Positions 29,788-39,053 of a stretch of DNA of 64,000 bases are shown in pieces. A program made the position numbers and the translations under genes. The DNA lies in NCBI GenBank assembly GCA_035463295.1, contig DATHTK010000036.1, positions 25,214-89,213 on the forward strand, given 5' to 3'. The notes under the pieces are model-generated. The model searched no databases. It saw nothing but the letters and a program-made list of their open reading frames with translations, and was not told the origin of the DNA. The DNA comes from DATHTK01 sp035463295 (GTDB taxonomy: Bacteria; Actinomycetota; Rubrobacteria; Rubrobacterales; Rubrobacteraceae). How positions within the stretch are numbered: the stretch's first letter is position 1; each line of letters begins with the position of its first letter.

Positions 29788-31947
29788 GTGAGCGCCAGCA
29801 GCAAACAGAAGAGCGTCGTGTGGCCGGGGGAGCCGTACCCTCTCGGGGCGACCTGGGACGGGCAGGGCGTCAACTTCGCCCTCTTCTCCGAGAACGCCGA
29901 GAAGGTGGAGCTCTGCCTCTTCGACCCCGGGGGGGAGCGAGAGGTCGAGCGCGTCGAGATCCGGGAGCAGACCGACCAGATCTGGCACTGCTACCTGCCC
30001 TACGGGCGGCTCGGACAGCTCTACGGCTTCCGCGTCTACGGCCACTACGACCCCGCGAGCGGCCACCGCTTCAACCCCAACAAGCTCCTGCTCGACCCCT
30101 ACGCCAAGGCCACGGTGGGCGCGGTGGACTGGAGCTACCCGCACTTCGCCTACAGGCTCGGTGCCGAGGAGGAGGACCTCGCCTTCGACGAACGGGACAA
30201 CGCCGCCGGAATGCCCAAGTGCCGGGTCGTGGATACCGCCTTCACCTGGGGCGACGACCGGCCGCCGCGCATCCCCTGGCACGAGACCATAATCTACGAG
30301 ACCCACGTCAAGGGGTTCACGAAGCGGCACCCGGGCGTCCCGCCGGCGCTGCGCGGCACCTACGCCGGCCTCGCCTCGGCCCCGGCCATAGAGCACCTGA
30401 AGCGGCTTGGGGTGACGGCGGTCGAGCTCATGCCGGTCCACTGCTTCGTCGACGACAAGCACCTCGTCGACCGGGGCTTGAGGAACTACTGGGGCTACAA
30501 CTCCATCGGCTTTTTCGGGCCTGACATGCGCTACTCGGCGACCGGCAGCATTTCCGAGTTCAAGACGATGGTCAAGCGGCTGCACTCGGCGGGTCTCGAG
30601 GTGATCCTGGACGTTGTCTACAACCACACCGCCGAGGGGAACCACCTGGGCCCCACGCTCTCGTTTCGCGGCATAGACAACGCCGCCTACTACCGGCTCG
30701 TCCCCGACGACCCGCGCTACTACATGGACTTCACCGGTACCGGCAACACCCTGAACATGCGCCACCCGCGCGTGTTGCAGCTCATCATGGACTCCCTGCG
30801 CTACTGGATCCTTGAGATGCACGTCGACGGCTTCCGCTTCGACCTGGCGAGCGCGCTGGCCCGCGAGCTCTACGAGGTCGACCAGCTCTCGAGCTTCTTC
30901 ACGATTATCCACCAGGACCCGGTGATCTCTCAGGCGAAACTCATCGCCGAGCCGTGGGACGTGGGCGAGGGGGGCTACCAGGTGGGCAACTTCCCGGCTG
31001 GCTGGGCGGAGTGGAACGGCAAGTACCGCGACGCCGTGCGCGCCTACTGGAAGGGTGAGGGCGGGCGCACGGGCGAGCTGGCCTACCGGCTCACCGGCTC
31101 TAGCGACCTCTACGAGCAGGGCGGGCGCAAGCCCCACGCGAGCATCAACTTCGTTACCGCCCACGATGGCTTCACCCTGCGCGACCTCGTCTCCTACGAC
31201 GAGAAGCACAACGAAGCCAACGGCGAGGACAACAACGACGGCGAGAGCCACAACTTGAGCCACAACTTCGGCGTCGAAGGGCCGACCGACGACCTGAACG
31301 TCCGCAGGCTCCGCGCCCGTCAGAGGCGCAACTTCATGGCGACGTTGCTCCTCTCGCAGGGGGTGCCCATGATCCTCTCCGGCGACGAGCTAGGCCGCAC
31401 CCAGGCGGGTAACAACAACGCCTACTGCCAGGACAACGAGATCAGCTGGCTCGATTGGAACCTCTCGAGCCCGGACAGGAACTTCCTCGCCTTCGTACGG
31501 CGCATGATCCGGCTGCGCGCGGAGCACCCCGTCTTTCGGCGCCGGCGCTTCTTCCAGGGCCGCGAGCTGAGAGGCGTCAAGGACGTCACCTGGCTCACCC
31601 CCGATGGTCGCGAGATGACCGACGAGGAGTGGGGCAGCTCGTTCGTCCAGTCCCTGGGCTTCCACATGTCCGGCCTGCTCGAAGGCGAGTACGACTCGCA
31701 GGGCCGCCCCGAGGAGGACGACGACTTTCTCCTGTTCTTCAACGCCAGCGACGACGGACTGAGCTTCCAGATACCGGCGGTCCCCGAGGACGCCCGGTGG
31801 GAGATAGTGATGGACACGAGCTACTACGCCGGACTGAAGGGAAACGGCTTCCTCAAGGCCGGCGACGAGTACGCGCTCAAAGCGCGCTCGATGGCCGTCC
31901 TGATCCACTCCCGACAGTCCCAGTACCTCGATGAGGAGGCCGAGTGA
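29788..31947 (+). CDS. glgX: Glycogen debranching enzyme GlgX
   Basis: A 719-residue isoamylase-type debranching enzyme with an N-terminal CBM48 (YPLGATWDGQGVNFALFSENA). Catalytic Asp352 is in GFRFDLASAL and Glu388 in LIAEPWDVG; the HDGFTLRDLVSY block is characteristic of GlgX. It hydrolyses alpha-1,6 branches to release maltooligosaccharides. The GTG start lies 59 nt after glgB, and its stop overlaps the treZ remnant start by 4 nt. The linear chains it releases are the substrate type used by TreY. Confidence 0.95.
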   Translation: MSASSKQKSVVWPGEPYPLGATWDGQGVNFALFSENAEKVELCLFDPGGEREVERVEIREQTDQIWHCYLPYGRLGQLYGFRVYGHYDPASGHRFNPNKLLLDPYAKATVGAVDWSYPHFAYRLGAEEEDLAFDERDNAAGMPKCRVVDTAFTWGDDRPPRIPWHETIIYETHVKGFTKRHPGVPPALRGTYAGLASAPAIEHLKRLGVTAVELMPVHCFVDDKHLVDRGLRNYWGYNSIGFFGPDMRYSATGSISEFKTMVKRLHSAGLEVILDVVYNHTAEGNHLGPTLSFRGIDNAAYYRLVPDDPRYYMDFTGTGNTLNMRHPRVLQLIMDSLRYWILEMHVDGFRFDLASALARELYEVDQLSSFFTIIHQDPVISQAKLIAEPWDVGEGGYQVGNFPAGWAEWNGKYRDAVRAYWKGEGGRTGELAYRLTGSSDLYEQGGRKPHASINFVTAHDGFTLRDLVSYDEKHNEANGEDNNDGESHNLSHNFGVEGPTDDLNVRRLRARQRRNFMATLLLSQGVPMILSGDELGRTQAGNNNAYCQDNEISWLDWNLSSPDRNFLAFVRRMIRLRAEHPVFRRRRFFQGRELRGVKDVTWLTPDGREMTDEEWGSSFVQSLGFHMSGLLEGEYDSQGRPEEDDDFLLFFNASDDGLSFQIPAVPEDARWEIVMDTSYYAGLKGNGFLKAGDEYALKARSMAVLIHSRQSQYLDEEAE

Positions 31948-32264
31948 GGTGTCGGCACCGGACGCCCTTCGGCGCCGAGGTGCTTGAGAACGGAGAGACC
32001 CGATTCGCTCTCTGGGCCCCCGCCGCCGGGACGGTCGAAGAGCTCAAGGACCTCGTGCGGAGCGCCCGTGAGCGGGGTCTGACGGTGCGGTGGAGGCTCG
32101 GTGACGGCTCCCTCCTGACGCTCCTCGCGAACCTGGCGTCCGAACCGCTCGGTGGCTTGGGGCGGGCGGAGGGGGATCTCCTCTACGCGAGCGGGGGCGT
32201 AGCGGAGACCGGCGGCGAGCTACCGGGATGGTCGGTGGCGTGGTACCTGCGGGAGGCCGGTTGA
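31944..32264 (+). pseudogene. treZ: Collapsed treZ remnant (106 codons, in frame)
   Basis: Normal TreZ (maltooligosyltrehalose trehalohydrolase) has roughly 550-600 residues; this ORF has 106. Residues 1-28 (HRTPFGAEVLENG, FALWAPAA) match the TreZ N-terminal CBM48. Residues 29-46 (GTVEELKDLVRSARERGL) match the helix just before the first catalytic-barrel motif. Residues 47-106 (VRWRLGDGSLLTLLANL, LPGWSVAWYL) match the extreme C-terminus. No catalytic Asp or Glu is left. Both joins keep the frame, and the 4-nt overlaps with glgX and treY are intact. It may be non-functional or a retained small protein. Confidence 0.7.
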
Positions 32265-35050
32265 GGGTCCCGCGCGCGACGTACCGGCTGCAGTTCAACC
32301 GGGACTCCACCTTCTCCGACGCGGCGGCAATGATCCCCTACCTGGCGGAGCTCGGCGTGAGCGACCTATACGCCTCGCCGCTCGCGAGGGCCCGGCCCGG
32401 CAGCACGCACGGCTACGACGTCGTGGATCCGAACGCGCTCAACCCGGAGCTCGGGACGCCCGAGGACTTCGACCGGCTGGTGCGGGTGCTCCATGCTCAC
32501 GAGATGGGCCTGCTCCTCGACATCGTGCCGAACCACATGGGAATCGGCAGCGATAACGGGTGGTGGCTCGACCTGCTGGAGAACGGGCCGGCGTCGCCCT
32601 ACGCCTCCTTCTTTGATGTGGACTGGAGCGCCGGAGGCCGGAGCGAACTCTCCGGCAAGGTGCTGCTCCCGGTGCTGGGCGACCACTACCGCACCGTACT
32701 CGAGGGCGGCGAGCTCGAGTTGGCCTTCGACGCGGACCGTGGCTCCCTCTCCGCGGGCTACTACGAGCACCGCTTCCCGCTCGACCCGAAAACGTACCCT
32801 TTGGTCCTGGGGGGAGCTGCTTCGGGGGACGCGCCGGAGCTCGACGCTCTTGTACAGGTTCTCCGCGAAGTGCCGGAGCGGGACGAGGTTGGCCGGCGGG
32901 ACACCACGGCTCTCAAGGAGCGCCTCGCCCGGCTGTGCGCGCGGTCGTCCGATGTGGCCCGCGCCGTCGAGGAGGGTGTTCAGCGGACGAACGACGACTC
33001 GGACGCGCTGCATACGCTTCTCGAGGCGCAGGCGTACCGGCTCGCGTACTGGCGGGTAGCGGGCGATGAGATCAACTACCGCCGCTTCTTCGCCGTCAAC
33101 GACCTGGCGGGCATCCGGGTCGAGGACGGGAGGGTCTTCGAGGCGTCGCACCGCCTGACCCTGGATCTCGTCGGCCAGAGGAGCGTCACCGGTCTGCGCA
33201 TCGACCACCCGGACGGCCTCTACGACCCGACGGGCTACCTGAAGCGGCTACAGAAGGCCGCAGGAGCGGCGCTGACCGGAGAAACGGAGGCCACCACTTC
33301 TCTGCGAGAGCCTCTCTACGTGCTGGTCGAGAAGATACCGGCGCGTCACGAGCGGCTGAGGGAGGACTGGCCGGTCTCCGGGACCACCGGATACGAGTTC
33401 ATTAACCTCGCGGGCGGCCTCTTCGTGGATCCGGCCGGAGAGGCGGAAATCGACGCAGCGTACCATCGCTTTATCGGGGGGGAGATGGACTACGAGGGGG
33501 TCCTCTACGAACGCAAGATGCTCGTGATGCGCACCGCCCTCGCGAGCGAGCTCGACGCGCTCTCGCGCCTGCTCCTTCGCATCTCCGATTACGGGCGCTC
33601 CTACGACTTCACCGCAAGTGTGCTGCGCGAGACGCTCTCGGAGGTGGTGGCCCGCTTTTCGGTCTACCGGACCTACGTCACCCCAGGATCTGTCTCGGAG
33701 ACCGACCGGCGTTACGTGGAAGAGGCCGTCTCGCGTGCCAGGGAGGCCACTAGCGCGACCGACAAGGGCGCCTACGACTTCGTCAGCGACGCCTTGCTCC
33801 TAGAGCTGGACGGCCCGGAGGAGTACCGCAACATGGTCCTGCGCTTCGCCATGAAGTTCCAGCAGTACACGGGGCCGGTGATGGCGAAGGGCACGGAGGA
33901 CGCCGCTTTCTACGTCTACAACCGGCTGGTCTCACTGAACGAGGTCGGCGGGGAGCCGGACCTATTCGGCGTCTCCGTCCCCGAGTTCCATCACTCGAAC
34001 GCCGGGCGCGCGAAGCACCATCCGCACACCATGCTCTCTTCCTCGACGCACGACACCAAGCGCAGCGAGGACGTGCGCGCCCGCGTGAGCGCGCTCTCGG
34101 AGATCCCCGGCGAGTGGCACGACCGGCTCGTGCGTTGGGCGAGCCTGAACGACCCGCACCGGAGCGACGTCGGCGGGGAGCCCACCCCGAGCCGCAACGA
34201 CCAGTACCTCCTCTACCAGACGCTGCTCGGCGCCTGGCCGCCCGGAGAGAAAGGACTCGAGGAGTTCCGAGTCCGCATCCGGGCGTACATGGAGAAGGCG
34301 ATCCGGGAGGCTCAGGTACACACGTCCTGGACCGATCCGGACGACGGGTACGAGGCGGCCGTCGCCCGCTTCGTGGACGCTCTGCTCACCCCTGACGCCC
34401 CCTTTCTGCGCGAGTTCCTGCCGTTCCAGCGCCGCGTCGCCCGCCTCGGCGCCCTCAACTCCCTCTCCCAGACCCTTATCAAGCTCACCGCCCCCGGCGT
34501 CCCGGATATCTACCAGGGCAACGAGCTCTGGGACTTCAGCCTCGTGGACCCGGACAACCGCCGTCCCGTGGACTTCGGTCTACGCAAGAACCTCCTCGCG
34601 GATCTGGGACGCCTCGATCCCTCCGGCGCGCGCTCCCTGCTCGAAGACGGCGCGTGGCAGGAGGGGCGGCTGAAGCTCTACCTTACCTGGAAAGCGCTCG
34701 CCCTGCGCCGCGCGAGCCCGGATCTCTTCGCGCGCGGCGAGTACGTGCCCCTCGAGACCTCCGGCGAGCACGCGGACCGCCTCGTCGCCTTCGCCCGCCA
34801 TCATGAGGGCGAAGCGGCGATCATGGCGGCGCCACGCCTGTTCGCGCGGCTCGTGGAAGCGGATGGTCCACTCCTCCTGCCGGCCCCCGATGCGTGGAGC
34901 GACACCGCCGTGCGCCTCCCCGCAGAGCTGGCCGAGTCGACGTACCGCAACGCTCTCACCGGTGAAAAGGTGGCGACCGGGGAGGCGTCGTTGCCCGTCC
35001 GAGAGCTGCTCCGCAGCTTTCCCGTGGCCCTGCTGAGATCCGATGGCTGA
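32261..35050 (+). CDS. treY: Malto-oligosyltrehalose synthase TreY
   Basis: Rearranges the reducing-end alpha-1,4 linkage of maltooligosaccharides to alpha,alpha-1,1. The protein of 929 residues opens RVPRATYRLQFNRDSTF and has DIVPNHMGI, the nucleophile region GLRIDHPDGLYDP (Asp315), acid/base Glu357 in VLVEKIPAR, and SSSTHDTKRSEDVRAR. I chose TTG 32261, which overlaps the treZ-remnant stop (TTGA) with GGGAGG 5 nt upstream. A longer in-frame start at 32228 gives non-family residues. It looks intact although its partner TreZ is collapsed. Confidence 0.94.
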   Translation: MRVPRATYRLQFNRDSTFSDAAAMIPYLAELGVSDLYASPLARARPGSTHGYDVVDPNALNPELGTPEDFDRLVRVLHAHEMGLLLDIVPNHMGIGSDNGWWLDLLENGPASPYASFFDVDWSAGGRSELSGKVLLPVLGDHYRTVLEGGELELAFDADRGSLSAGYYEHRFPLDPKTYPLVLGGAASGDAPELDALVQVLREVPERDEVGRRDTTALKERLARLCARSSDVARAVEEGVQRTNDDSDALHTLLEAQAYRLAYWRVAGDEINYRRFFAVNDLAGIRVEDGRVFEASHRLTLDLVGQRSVTGLRIDHPDGLYDPTGYLKRLQKAAGAALTGETEATTSLREPLYVLVEKIPARHERLREDWPVSGTTGYEFINLAGGLFVDPAGEAEIDAAYHRFIGGEMDYEGVLYERKMLVMRTALASELDALSRLLLRISDYGRSYDFTASVLRETLSEVVARFSVYRTYVTPGSVSETDRRYVEEAVSRAREATSATDKGAYDFVSDALLLELDGPEEYRNMVLRFAMKFQQYTGPVMAKGTEDAAFYVYNRLVSLNEVGGEPDLFGVSVPEFHHSNAGRAKHHPHTMLSSSTHDTKRSEDVRARVSALSEIPGEWHDRLVRWASLNDPHRSDVGGEPTPSRNDQYLLYQTLLGAWPPGEKGLEEFRVRIRAYMEKAIREAQVHTSWTDPDDGYEAAVARFVDALLTPDAPFLREFLPFQRRVARLGALNSLSQTLIKLTAPGVPDIYQGNELWDFSLVDPDNRRPVDFGLRKNLLADLGRLDPSGARSLLEDGAWQEGRLKLYLTWKALALRRASPDLFARGEYVPLETSGEHADRLVAFARHHEGEAAIMAAPRLFARLVEADGPLLLPAPDAWSDTAVRLPAELAESTYRNALTGEKVATGEASLPVRELLRSFPVALLRSDG

Positions 35051-36641
35051 CCGGACCAGTTGGTGGCAGAGGGGTGTTATCTACCAGATCTACCCGCGGA
35101 GCTTCATGGACGCGAGCGGCGACGGCGTGGGGGATCTGAGGGGCATAGCGGACCGGCTCGACTACCTCGAGTGGCTGGGTGTGGAGGCAGTCTGGATCTC
35201 CCCGTTCTACCCGTCCCCCATGGCCGACTTCGGCTACGACATAACGGATCACACCGCCGTACACCCGCTCTTCGGCGACCTGGAGGACTTCGACGCACTC
35301 GTAGAAGAGGCCCACCGGCTCGGCATCAGGGTGCTCCTCGACTACGTGCCCTGTCACACCTCCGCCGAGCATCCCTGGTTCGTAGAGTCGCGCTCCGCGC
35401 GAGATAATCCCAAGAGGGACTGGTACATCTGGTGCGACCCCGCCCCGGACGGCGGCCCGCCTAACAACTGGGTCGCGATGTTCGGCGGCGCCGCTTGGAC
35501 GTTCGATGAGGGGACCGGACAGTACTACAACCACGCCCACCTCGTCGAGCAGCCGGACCTGAACTGGCGCAACCGCGCCGTAAGGGAAGCGATGCTCGGC
35601 GTGATGCGCTTCTGGCTGGAGCGGGGCGTGGACGGCTTCCGGGTCGACGCCCTGAGGCATCTGATCAAGGACGAGAAGTTACGGGATAATCCGCCAAACC
35701 CCGACTATCGCCCCGGGGACAGGCCCTTCGACGCCCTCCTGCCCGTCTACAACACCGACCGGCCCGAGATCCACGACGCGATCCGCGAGATGCGCCGGCT
35801 CCTCGACGCCTACGGCGACACCACGATGGTCGGGGAACTCTACCTCCCGATAGAGCGGCTCGTCGCCTACTACGGCGAGAACGGCTCCGGCGTGCACCTG
35901 CCCGCGAACTTCCACCTCATCTCCACCCCCTGGAACGCCCGCGAGATCTCGGCCCTTATCGACGCCTACGAGGGCGTCCTGCCGCCCTGTGCGTGGCCGA
36001 ACTGGGTTCTGGGTAACCACGACCGCTCCCGCGTCGCAACGCGCGTGGGGACGGCACAGGCGAGGGTCGCGGCGATGCTCCTCCTGACGCTGCGCGGGAC
36101 CCCCACGATCTACTACGGAGACGAGATCGGGATGCACGACGTACGTATTCCGCCGGAGGGGGTACAGGATCCGTTCGAGAAGCAGACGCCCGGTCTCGGC
36201 TACGGCCGCGACCCCGCCCGCACTCCGATGCAGTGGACCCCGGATAGGAACGCCGGGTTCTGCCCGCCGGCCGCCGACCCCTGGCTCCCGCTCGCCGACG
36301 ACTACCGGGCCGTGAATGTCGCCGCCGAGCGCGAAGACCCCACATCCACCCTCACCCTCCACCGCCGCTTGCTGGCGCTGCGCCGCGCCGAGCCGGCCCT
36401 CGCCGTCGGTTCCTACGAGCCCGTGATGGCGGCGGGAGATCTTCTCGCCTACGCTCGCGAACACCACGGTCGCCGCTTCCTCGTCGCCCTGAACCTCGGC
36501 CACGAGCCCCTGTCCTCCGAAGCCCCGGCTTTCGAGGGCCGCGTGGCGCTCTCGACCCGCCTCGATCGCGAGGGCGAAGAGGTGGTGGGAGGCGTGCTCC
36601 GGCTGCGCGGCGACGAGGGGGTCGTTATCGAGGGCGTCTAG
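35043..36641 (+). CDS. GH13 alpha-glucosidase/oligo-1,6-glucosidase-like
   Basis: A 532-residue GH13 enzyme. It begins WWQRGVIYQIYPRSFMD and has the nucleophile Asp202 in GFRVDALRHL, acid/base Glu265 in VGELYLP and GNHDRSRVATR. A family 30/31-type assignment fits. The His-rather-than-Ile/Val residue after the nucleophile strand (DALRH) resembles alpha-1,4-glucosidases. It overlaps treY by 8 nt, so it belongs to the same operon. It could cleave short maltooligosaccharides, or trehalose-capped products if its specificity allows. Its last 17 nt overlap the 3' end of the LacI-type gene. Confidence 0.9.
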   Translation: MADRTSWWQRGVIYQIYPRSFMDASGDGVGDLRGIADRLDYLEWLGVEAVWISPFYPSPMADFGYDITDHTAVHPLFGDLEDFDALVEEAHRLGIRVLLDYVPCHTSAEHPWFVESRSARDNPKRDWYIWCDPAPDGGPPNNWVAMFGGAAWTFDEGTGQYYNHAHLVEQPDLNWRNRAVREAMLGVMRFWLERGVDGFRVDALRHLIKDEKLRDNPPNPDYRPGDRPFDALLPVYNTDRPEIHDAIREMRRLLDAYGDTTMVGELYLPIERLVAYYGENGSGVHLPANFHLISTPWNAREISALIDAYEGVLPPCAWPNWVLGNHDRSRVATRVGTAQARVAAMLLLTLRGTPTIYYGDEIGMHDVRIPPEGVQDPFEKQTPGLGYGRDPARTPMQWTPDRNAGFCPPAADPWLPLADDYRAVNVAAEREDPTSTLTLHRRLLALRRAEPALAVGSYEPVMAAGDLLAYAREHHGRRFLVALNLGHEPLSSEAPAFEGRVALSTRLDREGEEVVGGVLRLRGDEGVVIEGV

Positions 36642-37713
36642 CGGGCTTCTTCGACGGCGCCGTCGAGGAGCGCAGGGTCAGGCGTGTCGGGAGGATCTCC
36701 GAGACCGGGTGCCCCTCGCCGCGGAGCTGCGCGAGGAGCATCCGCCCAGCGGAGAGGCCTTTTTCGACGTGGGGCTGGTAGACCGTGGTGAGGGGCGGGA
36801 CGCTGCGGGCAGCCTCGGGGACGTCGTCGAAGCCGGTTATGGAGAGGTCTCCGGGGACCGAGAGGTTCATGCTCCTGGCGGCCTCCATCACACCGAACGC
36901 GAGCTGGTCGCTGAACGCGAGGATCGCACTCGGACGCGGCTCCCGTGAGAGAAGGGCCTCCGCCGCCTCCCGACCTCTCTCCGGCGCGTTTCCGGCACAC
37001 TCGTAGACGGGCACGTCCGCCCAGTCGAGCCCCGTCGCCTCGACGGCGGCAGCGAACCCCCGCAGACGATCCCGGCTCACCGGGTACGCAGCGTCTCTTT
37101 GCCGCTCCAGACCGGCGATTCCGTCGACCAGCCGCGGAGAAAGCGCGAACGTCACAATGCCCAACCGCCGGTGCCCGAGCCCGACGAGGTGCTCCGCGAC
37201 GGCCCGCGCGGCGCCCTCGTCGTCGATGCCGACGTACGGTACGCCCTCGCGCCGGGGCTGGTCCGCGACCACTACCGGTAGCCGGCGCCCGAGCGCCGCC
37301 CCCACGAGCGGGTCCTCCTCGGCCATCGAGTAGACGACGAACCCGTCCACGACCGCCCCGGAGATGACCGCCGGGTCGCGCTCCTCCCCCGGCGCCCCGG
37401 AGAGCAACAGCAGCCCGAGCCCCACCTCTTCCGTCGCTACCGATAGCCCCTGCAAGAAGAGCACCTCGGCCGGATCGGCGAACGCGTGCGAGAGCCGGTC
37501 CTCGTACAGCACCCCGATAGCCCCCGCCCGCCGGCGCCTGAGCCCCCGCGCCAGCGGGTCCGGACCCGGGTAGCCCATCCGTCGCGCCGTCTCCAATACC
37601 CGCTCCCGTAACGCCGCCGAGAGCTGGTCCGGACGGTTGTACGCGTTCGATACCGTCCCAACCGAAACGCCAAGCTCCTCCGCGACCTGCGTCAACGTGG
37701 CCCTCCGGCTCAC
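36625..37713 (-). CDS. LacI-family transcriptional regulator
   Basis: A 362-residue regulator from GTG 37713, with GAGGAGG 7-8 nt upstream. The N-terminal HTH reads TLTQVAEELGVSVGTVSNAYN with the hinge-helix NAYNRPDQLSAALRERV. A periplasmic-binding-protein-like sensor domain follows (GAIGVLYEDRL, DGFVVYSM, DLSITGFDDVPEA). It is convergent with the glucan operon and divergent from an MFS gene whose leader holds a perfect LacI-type palindrome. Control of that transporter, and perhaps of itself, is the simplest reading. The effector sugar is unknown. Confidence 0.92.
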   Translation of the reverse strand: MSRRATLTQVAEELGVSVGTVSNAYNRPDQLSAALRERVLETARRMGYPGPDPLARGLRRRRAGAIGVLYEDRLSHAFADPAEVLFLQGLSVATEEVGLGLLLLSGAPGEERDPAVISGAVVDGFVVYSMAEEDPLVGAALGRRLPVVVADQPRREGVPYVGIDDEGAARAVAEHLVGLGHRRLGIVTFALSPRLVDGIAGLERQRDAAYPVSRDRLRGFAAAVEATGLDWADVPVYECAGNAPERGREAAEALLSREPRPSAILAFSDQLAFGVMEAARSMNLSVPGDLSITGFDDVPEAARSVPPLTTVYQPHVEKGLSAGRMLLAQLRGEGHPVSEILPTRLTLRSSTAPSKKPARRPR

Positions 37714-37732
37714 AGTACCACCCTCCTCAGGG

Positions 37733-37760
37733 TTGACACCCACAGCCTAAATGATACCCT
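37733..37760 (+). promoter_or_regulatory. Promoter of the MFS gene
   Basis: TTGACA (37733-37738) is a consensus -35. After 16 nt comes TACCCT (37755-37760), a TAnnnT -10 typical of GC-rich actinobacteria. Transcription would start near 37767, giving a leader of about 30 nt that contains the operator palindrome. Confidence 0.55.
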
Positions 37761-37776
37761 CCCCTAACGTGTTTAT

Positions 37777-37790
37777 CTGAAACGTTTCAG
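37777..37790. promoter_or_regulatory. LacI-type operator, 14-bp perfect palindrome
   Basis: CTGAAACGTTTCAG is perfectly symmetric with the central CG typical of LacI/GalR-family sites. It lies 17 nt past the -10 and 7 nt before the MFS start codon, so a bound repressor would block early transcription. The adjacent LacI-type gene is the obvious candidate to bind it. Confidence 0.75.
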
Positions 37791-37797
37791 AAAGGCG

Positions 37798-38973
37798 ATG
37801 AGCGTGCGCGAGGGAAGTGTTATCGAGCGAGGATCGAGGGTAGCGCGGCTTGCGGTGATCGGGATCTTCGCTCTCAACGGCTTCGCGTTCGCGAGCTGGG
37901 TGGTGAGGCTTCCGGCGGTCCAGGAGAAGTTGGGGATTGGGGAGGCTTTGCTCGGTGCGGCGTTGCTTGGCGCGGCCGCAGGGTCGCTCGTGTCGATGCC
38001 GGCGACGGGCTGGCTCGTGAGCCGGTTCGGCAGCCGGCCGGTGGTCGGGGTGACGGCGTTGCTGCTCCCTGTGGTGCTGGTGCTCCTGGCGCTGGCCCCC
38101 GATTTTTCGCTGTTCGTCGCGGCGCTGTTCTTCGCCGGGGCCTGTGTAGGGGCACTGGACGTTTCGATGAACGCGCAGGCTGTTGCGGTGGAGAAAGAGT
38201 ACCGGCGGCCGATCATGTCCTCCTTTCATGCGGCGTTCAGCTTCGGAGGGCTTGCGGGGGCGGCGGGCGGCGGGCTCGTGGCGGCTGCGGGCGTCGGTGT
38301 CCTCGCGCACCTCTCCGGGGTGGCGGTGCTGGCCGTAGTCGCGGGCCTCGTCTTCTTGCGGGGGATGCTACCTGCGGAGGCCGACGCCGAGGCGGGTGGG
38401 GAGGGGCCGGTCTTCGTGCGGCCGACGCGGGCGCTCCTGGGGCTCGGGGCGATCGCCTTCTGCGTCCTTCTCGGGGAGGGGGCGATGGCTGACTGGAGCG
38501 CCGTCTATCTGGAGAGGACGCTCGGGACGGGACCGGGCTTCGCGGCGGCCGGGTACGCGGCGTTCTCGCTCACGATGGCGGTCGGGCGTCTCAGCGGGGA
38601 CCGGCTCACCGAGCGGATCGGACCCGCCCGACTCGTGCGGGTGGGGGCGGCGGTGGCCGCCGTCGGGCTCGGGGTCTCGCTCGCGGTGGCGGAACCGGTC
38701 TTCGCGCTCGTCGGCTTCGCGGCGGCGGGGGCGGGGTTCTCGATCATCTTCCCCGCGGCCCTGAGCGCGGCGGGGCATCGGGAGGAGGCCTCCGGTCCCG
38801 CCCTGGCCGCCGTCTCGACGGCGGGGTACTTCGGGTTCCTCGTGGGGCCGCCTTCGATCGGCTTCGTCGCCGAAGCTCTGAGCCTCGGCGGCGCTCTCTA
38901 TATAGTCGTGACGCTCAGCGCCGTTATAGTCCCTCTGGCGGGGGCCGTCGGGCGGGGTAATAAGAAAGGGTAG
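37798..38973 (+). CDS. MFS transporter
   Basis: A 391-residue major facilitator protein with about 12 hydrophobic segments. The loop between helices 2 and 3 reads GWLVSRFGSRPVVG, a degenerate MFS motif A, and DVSMNAQAVAVEKEYRRPIMSSFHA resembles the YbjJ-type subgroup. AAAGG precedes the ATG. Its short leader contains the LacI-type operator, so the substrate is plausibly a sugar or related compound. Substrate assignment is inference only. Confidence 0.88.
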   Translation: MSVREGSVIERGSRVARLAVIGIFALNGFAFASWVVRLPAVQEKLGIGEALLGAALLGAAAGSLVSMPATGWLVSRFGSRPVVGVTALLLPVVLVLLALAPDFSLFVAALFFAGACVGALDVSMNAQAVAVEKEYRRPIMSSFHAAFSFGGLAGAAGGGLVAAAGVGVLAHLSGVAVLAVVAGLVFLRGMLPAEADAEAGGEGPVFVRPTRALLGLGAIAFCVLLGEGAMADWSAVYLERTLGTGPGFAAAGYAAFSLTMAVGRLSGDRLTERIGPARLVRVGAAVAAVGLGVSLAVAEPVFALVGFAAAGAGFSIIFPAALSAAGHREEASGPALAAVSTAGYFGFLVGPPSIGFVAEALSLGGALYIVVTLSAVIVPLAGAVGRGNKKG

Positions 38974-39053
38974 CGGGGCCGCGTGGTTCCCGGAGGGAAG
39001 TGCTCTTTACTCGCCGTTCCCAGCGGTGCTTCGCCCTCCCGATAGAGGAACCG

